In this document: positions 42,314 to 43,951 of the stretch, piece after piece
Numbering within the stretch: the first letter of the stretch is position 1
Layout: each line of letters starts with the position of its first letter
Assembly: GCF_000282655.1 (NCBI RefSeq)
Contig: NZ_AKIV01000139.1
Span: forward strand, 1 to 43,951
From: Polaromonas sp. CF318
GTDB taxonomy: Bacteria; Pseudomonadota; Gammaproteobacteria; Burkholderiales; Burkholderiaceae_C
Direction of reading: 5' to 3'
Length of the DNA stretch: 43,951 nucleotides
The notes under the pieces: model-generated
What the model was told of the DNA's origin: nothing
Database searches by the model: none
What the model saw: the letters and a program-made list of their open reading frames with translations, nothing else
Translations under genes and position numbers: made by a program

Positions 42314-43858
42314 ATGACCCTCACCATCCAACCCGGCCGGCTGACCCTGGCGCAGCTGCGCGACATTCACACCACTGCGCAAACGCTGGCGATAGACCCC
42401 TCCGCCACGGCCGGCATTCGCGCCAGCGCCGCGCTGGTGCAAAAGGCCGCGCAGGGCGGGGATGCCGTCTACGGCGTCAACACCGGCTTCGGCAAGCTGG
42501 CCAACCAGCGCATCGCGCAGGTCGACCTTGAAACCCTGCAGTTGAACCTGCTGCGCTCGCATGCCGTGGGCGTGGGCGAGCCCATGCCCGAGCGTGTGGT
42601 GCGCCTGGTGCTGCTGCTCAAGGCCGCGAGCCTGGCGCGCGGCTACTCGGGCGTGCGCGAAATCGTCATCGACATGCTGATGGCGCTTTACAACAAGGGC
42701 CTGACACCCGTGATTCCCTGCCAGGGCTCGGTGGGCGCCTCAGGCGACCTCGCGCCGCTGGCCCATCTGTGCCTGCCGCTGATCGGCGAAGGCGAGGTGT
42801 TTTACCAGGGCAAGCGCATGGCCGCGGCAGACGCGCTGAAACAGGCGTCGCTCACGCCGGTCAAGCTGTCGGCCAAGGAAGGCCTGGCGCTGATCAACGG
42901 CACGCAGGTGTCGACCGCGCTGGCGCTGGACGCGCTGCTGGCCACCGACCGGCTGTTTGAAGCCGCCGTGATCTCGGGCGCCGTCACGCTGGACGCCGCG
43001 CGCGGCAGCGACGGCCCGTTTGACCCGCGCATCCACGCGGTGCGCGGCCAGCCGGGGCAGATCGCCTGCGCCGCCGCCTACCGCGCCATCATGGTGGGCA
43101 GCGAGATACGCCGCTCGCACCTCGAAGGCGACGACCGCGTGCAGGACCCCTATTGCCTGCGCTGCCAGCCGCAGGTCATGGGTGCCTGCCTGGACCAGAT
43201 GCGCTACGCCACCGAGGTGCTGATGCGCGAAGCCAATGCCGTGACCGACAACCCGCTGGTGTTTGCCGAGGACGAGACCCTTTTGTCCGGTGGCAACTTC
43301 CATGCGGAACCGGTTGCCTTGGCCTGCGATGCACTGGCCGTGGCGATTGCCGAGATCGGCGCCATCACCGAGCGCCGCATCGCCATGCTGGTCGACACCG
43401 CGGCATCGCGCCTGCCGGCCTTTCTCACGCCCGAGCCCGGCCTGAATTCCGGCTTCATGATCGTGCACGTCACCGCTGCCGCGCTGGCCTCGGAAAACAA
43501 GTCGCTGGCGCACCCGGCCAGCGTGGACAGCCTGCCCACCTCGGCCAACCAGGAAGACCATGTGAGCATGGCCACTTTCGCGGCGCGCCGGCTGCAGCCC
43601 ATGCTGCGCAATACCGAATACATCGTCGCCATAGAACTGCTGACCGCAGCGCAGGGCATTGAGTTTTTGCGCCCGCTCAAAAGCTCGGCAGTGCTCGAGG
43701 GCGTGCTGCAACTGGTGCGCCAGGTCTCGCCGGCCATGATGCATGACCGCAGCCTGGCGCCTGACATCGAAAGCGTGCACCAATTGGTGGCGGGCGGGCG
43801 CATAGGCTTGGCCGGAGAAGCGCAAATCACCGAGTTAACCGCCTTGCGGCTGGCATGA
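42314..43858 (+). CDS. hutH: Histidine ammonia-lyase
   Basis: 514 residues, the normal size. It removes ammonia from L-histidine to give trans-urocanate, the first committed step and the source of the HutC inducer. The MIO electrophile triad Ala142-Ser143-Gly144 lies in GSVGASGDLAPLA, the same numbering as in the Pseudomonas putida enzyme. Other hallmarks are YGVNTGFGKLANQRI, LNLLRSHAVGVGEP, LINGTQVSTALAL, VQDPYCLRCQPQVMGA, SGGNFHAEPVA, and the C-terminal SANQEDHVSMATFAARRL. It is last in the hutU arm, separated from the Bug gene by 40 bp. Nothing in the sequence suggests a phenylalanine or tyrosine lyase instead. Confidence 0.97.
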   Translation: MTLTIQPGRLTLAQLRDIHTTAQTLAIDPSATAGIRASAALVQKAAQGGDAVYGVNTGFGKLANQRIAQVDLETLQLNLLRSHAVGVGEPMPERVVRLVLLLKAASLARGYSGVREIVIDMLMALYNKGLTPVIPCQGSVGASGDLAPLAHLCLPLIGEGEVFYQGKRMAAADALKQASLTPVKLSAKEGLALINGTQVSTALALDALLATDRLFEAAVISGAVTLDAARGSDGPFDPRIHAVRGQPGQIACAAAYRAIMVGSEIRRSHLEGDDRVQDPYCLRCQPQVMGACLDQMRYATEVLMREANAVTDNPLVFAEDETLLSGGNFHAEPVALACDALAVAIAEIGAITERRIAMLVDTAASRLPAFLTPEPGLNSGFMIVHVTAAALASENKSLAHPASVDSLPTSANQEDHVSMATFAARRLQPMLRNTEYIVAIELLTAAQGIEFLRPLKSSAVLEGVLQLVRQVSPAMMHDRSLAPDIESVHQLVAGGRIGLAGEAQITELTALRLA

Positions 43859-43861
43859 AGC

Positions 43862-43951
43862 CTGCATACATTAGAACCTGTTTACGGCCTAAACGGGGCC
43901 GCGCAAGCCCCTTCTCGGGATGGGATGCAAGGCGCGGTGCGACGCCCATAG
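43862..43951. other. Unassigned tail after hutH, possibly the edge of an intergenic repeat
   Basis: The last 90 bases hold no gene. A weak hairpin GGGGC-CGCGCAA-GCCCC follows hutH at about 43895-43911 and may terminate the operon, although the T-tract is minimal (TTC). The following GC-rich stretch, with GGGATGGGATGCAAGGCG, has the look of an interspersed intergenic element that continues beyond the window. This is an impression only. Confidence 0.3.

Overview
The window is a GC-rich, densely coded chromosomal segment of about 44 kb. Three orphan Bug/TctC-type periplasmic binding proteins, a complete formylglutamate-route histidine utilisation locus and the general gene style point to a betaproteobacterium of the order Burkholderiales, probably Comamonadaceae (Polaromonas, Variovorax or Rhodoferax-like). 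That assignment is inference from gene content, not from a marker gene.

Layout. (1) 1-1520: the 3' end of tamB and a tRNA-Arg(CCT). (2) 1555-4596: a two-gene secreted islet on the minus strand (one protein collagen-like and glycine-rich), then a DMT/EamA transporter with a histidine-rich tail. (3) 4788-8750: a small DUF1232 membrane protein, an N-acyl-D-amino-acid deacylase and a Tat-exported Bug protein on the minus strand, facing a divergent LysR regulator. (4) 8810-25287: the most unusual block. A 2580-residue exported protein made of DUF11-like and SdrD_B/Cna_B-like modules is translationally coupled to a 1380-residue protein with an OmpA domain and a predicted C-terminal beta-barrel. Divergently transcribed from a 206-bp shared control region are an OmpR-type response regulator, a LysM-FecR exported protein and a CHASE2 histidine kinase. 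I read this as a self-contained, signal-controlled cell-surface system. (5) 25309-29442: a LysR regulator, a Bug protein, a type II L-asparaginase and an aspartoacylase/succinylglutamate desuccinylase-like hydrolase, all on the minus strand. (6) 29570-43858: the hut locus.

The hut locus has two divergent arms. The minus-strand arm reads hutC-hutD-hutI (coupled by ATGA overlaps), an IclR regulator, an amino-acid ABC transporter (binding protein, permease, ATPase), then hutG and hutF. The plus-strand arm reads hutU, an ornithine cyclodeaminase-family gene, a PhnD-like binding-protein gene without a signal peptide, a Bug gene, then hutH. HutH, HutU, HutI, HutF and HutG together give the five-step route histidine > urocanate > imidazolonepropionate > formimidoylglutamate > formylglutamate > glutamate + formate. 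A good sigma70-type promoter precedes hutU, and a perfect palindrome fitting a HutC operator lies between its -35 and -10 boxes.

The strongest candidate for something poorly described is block 4. Secondary points are the three non-canonical genes inside the hutU-hutH arm and the His-rich EamA transporter. No integrase, transposase, CRISPR array or rRNA was seen.
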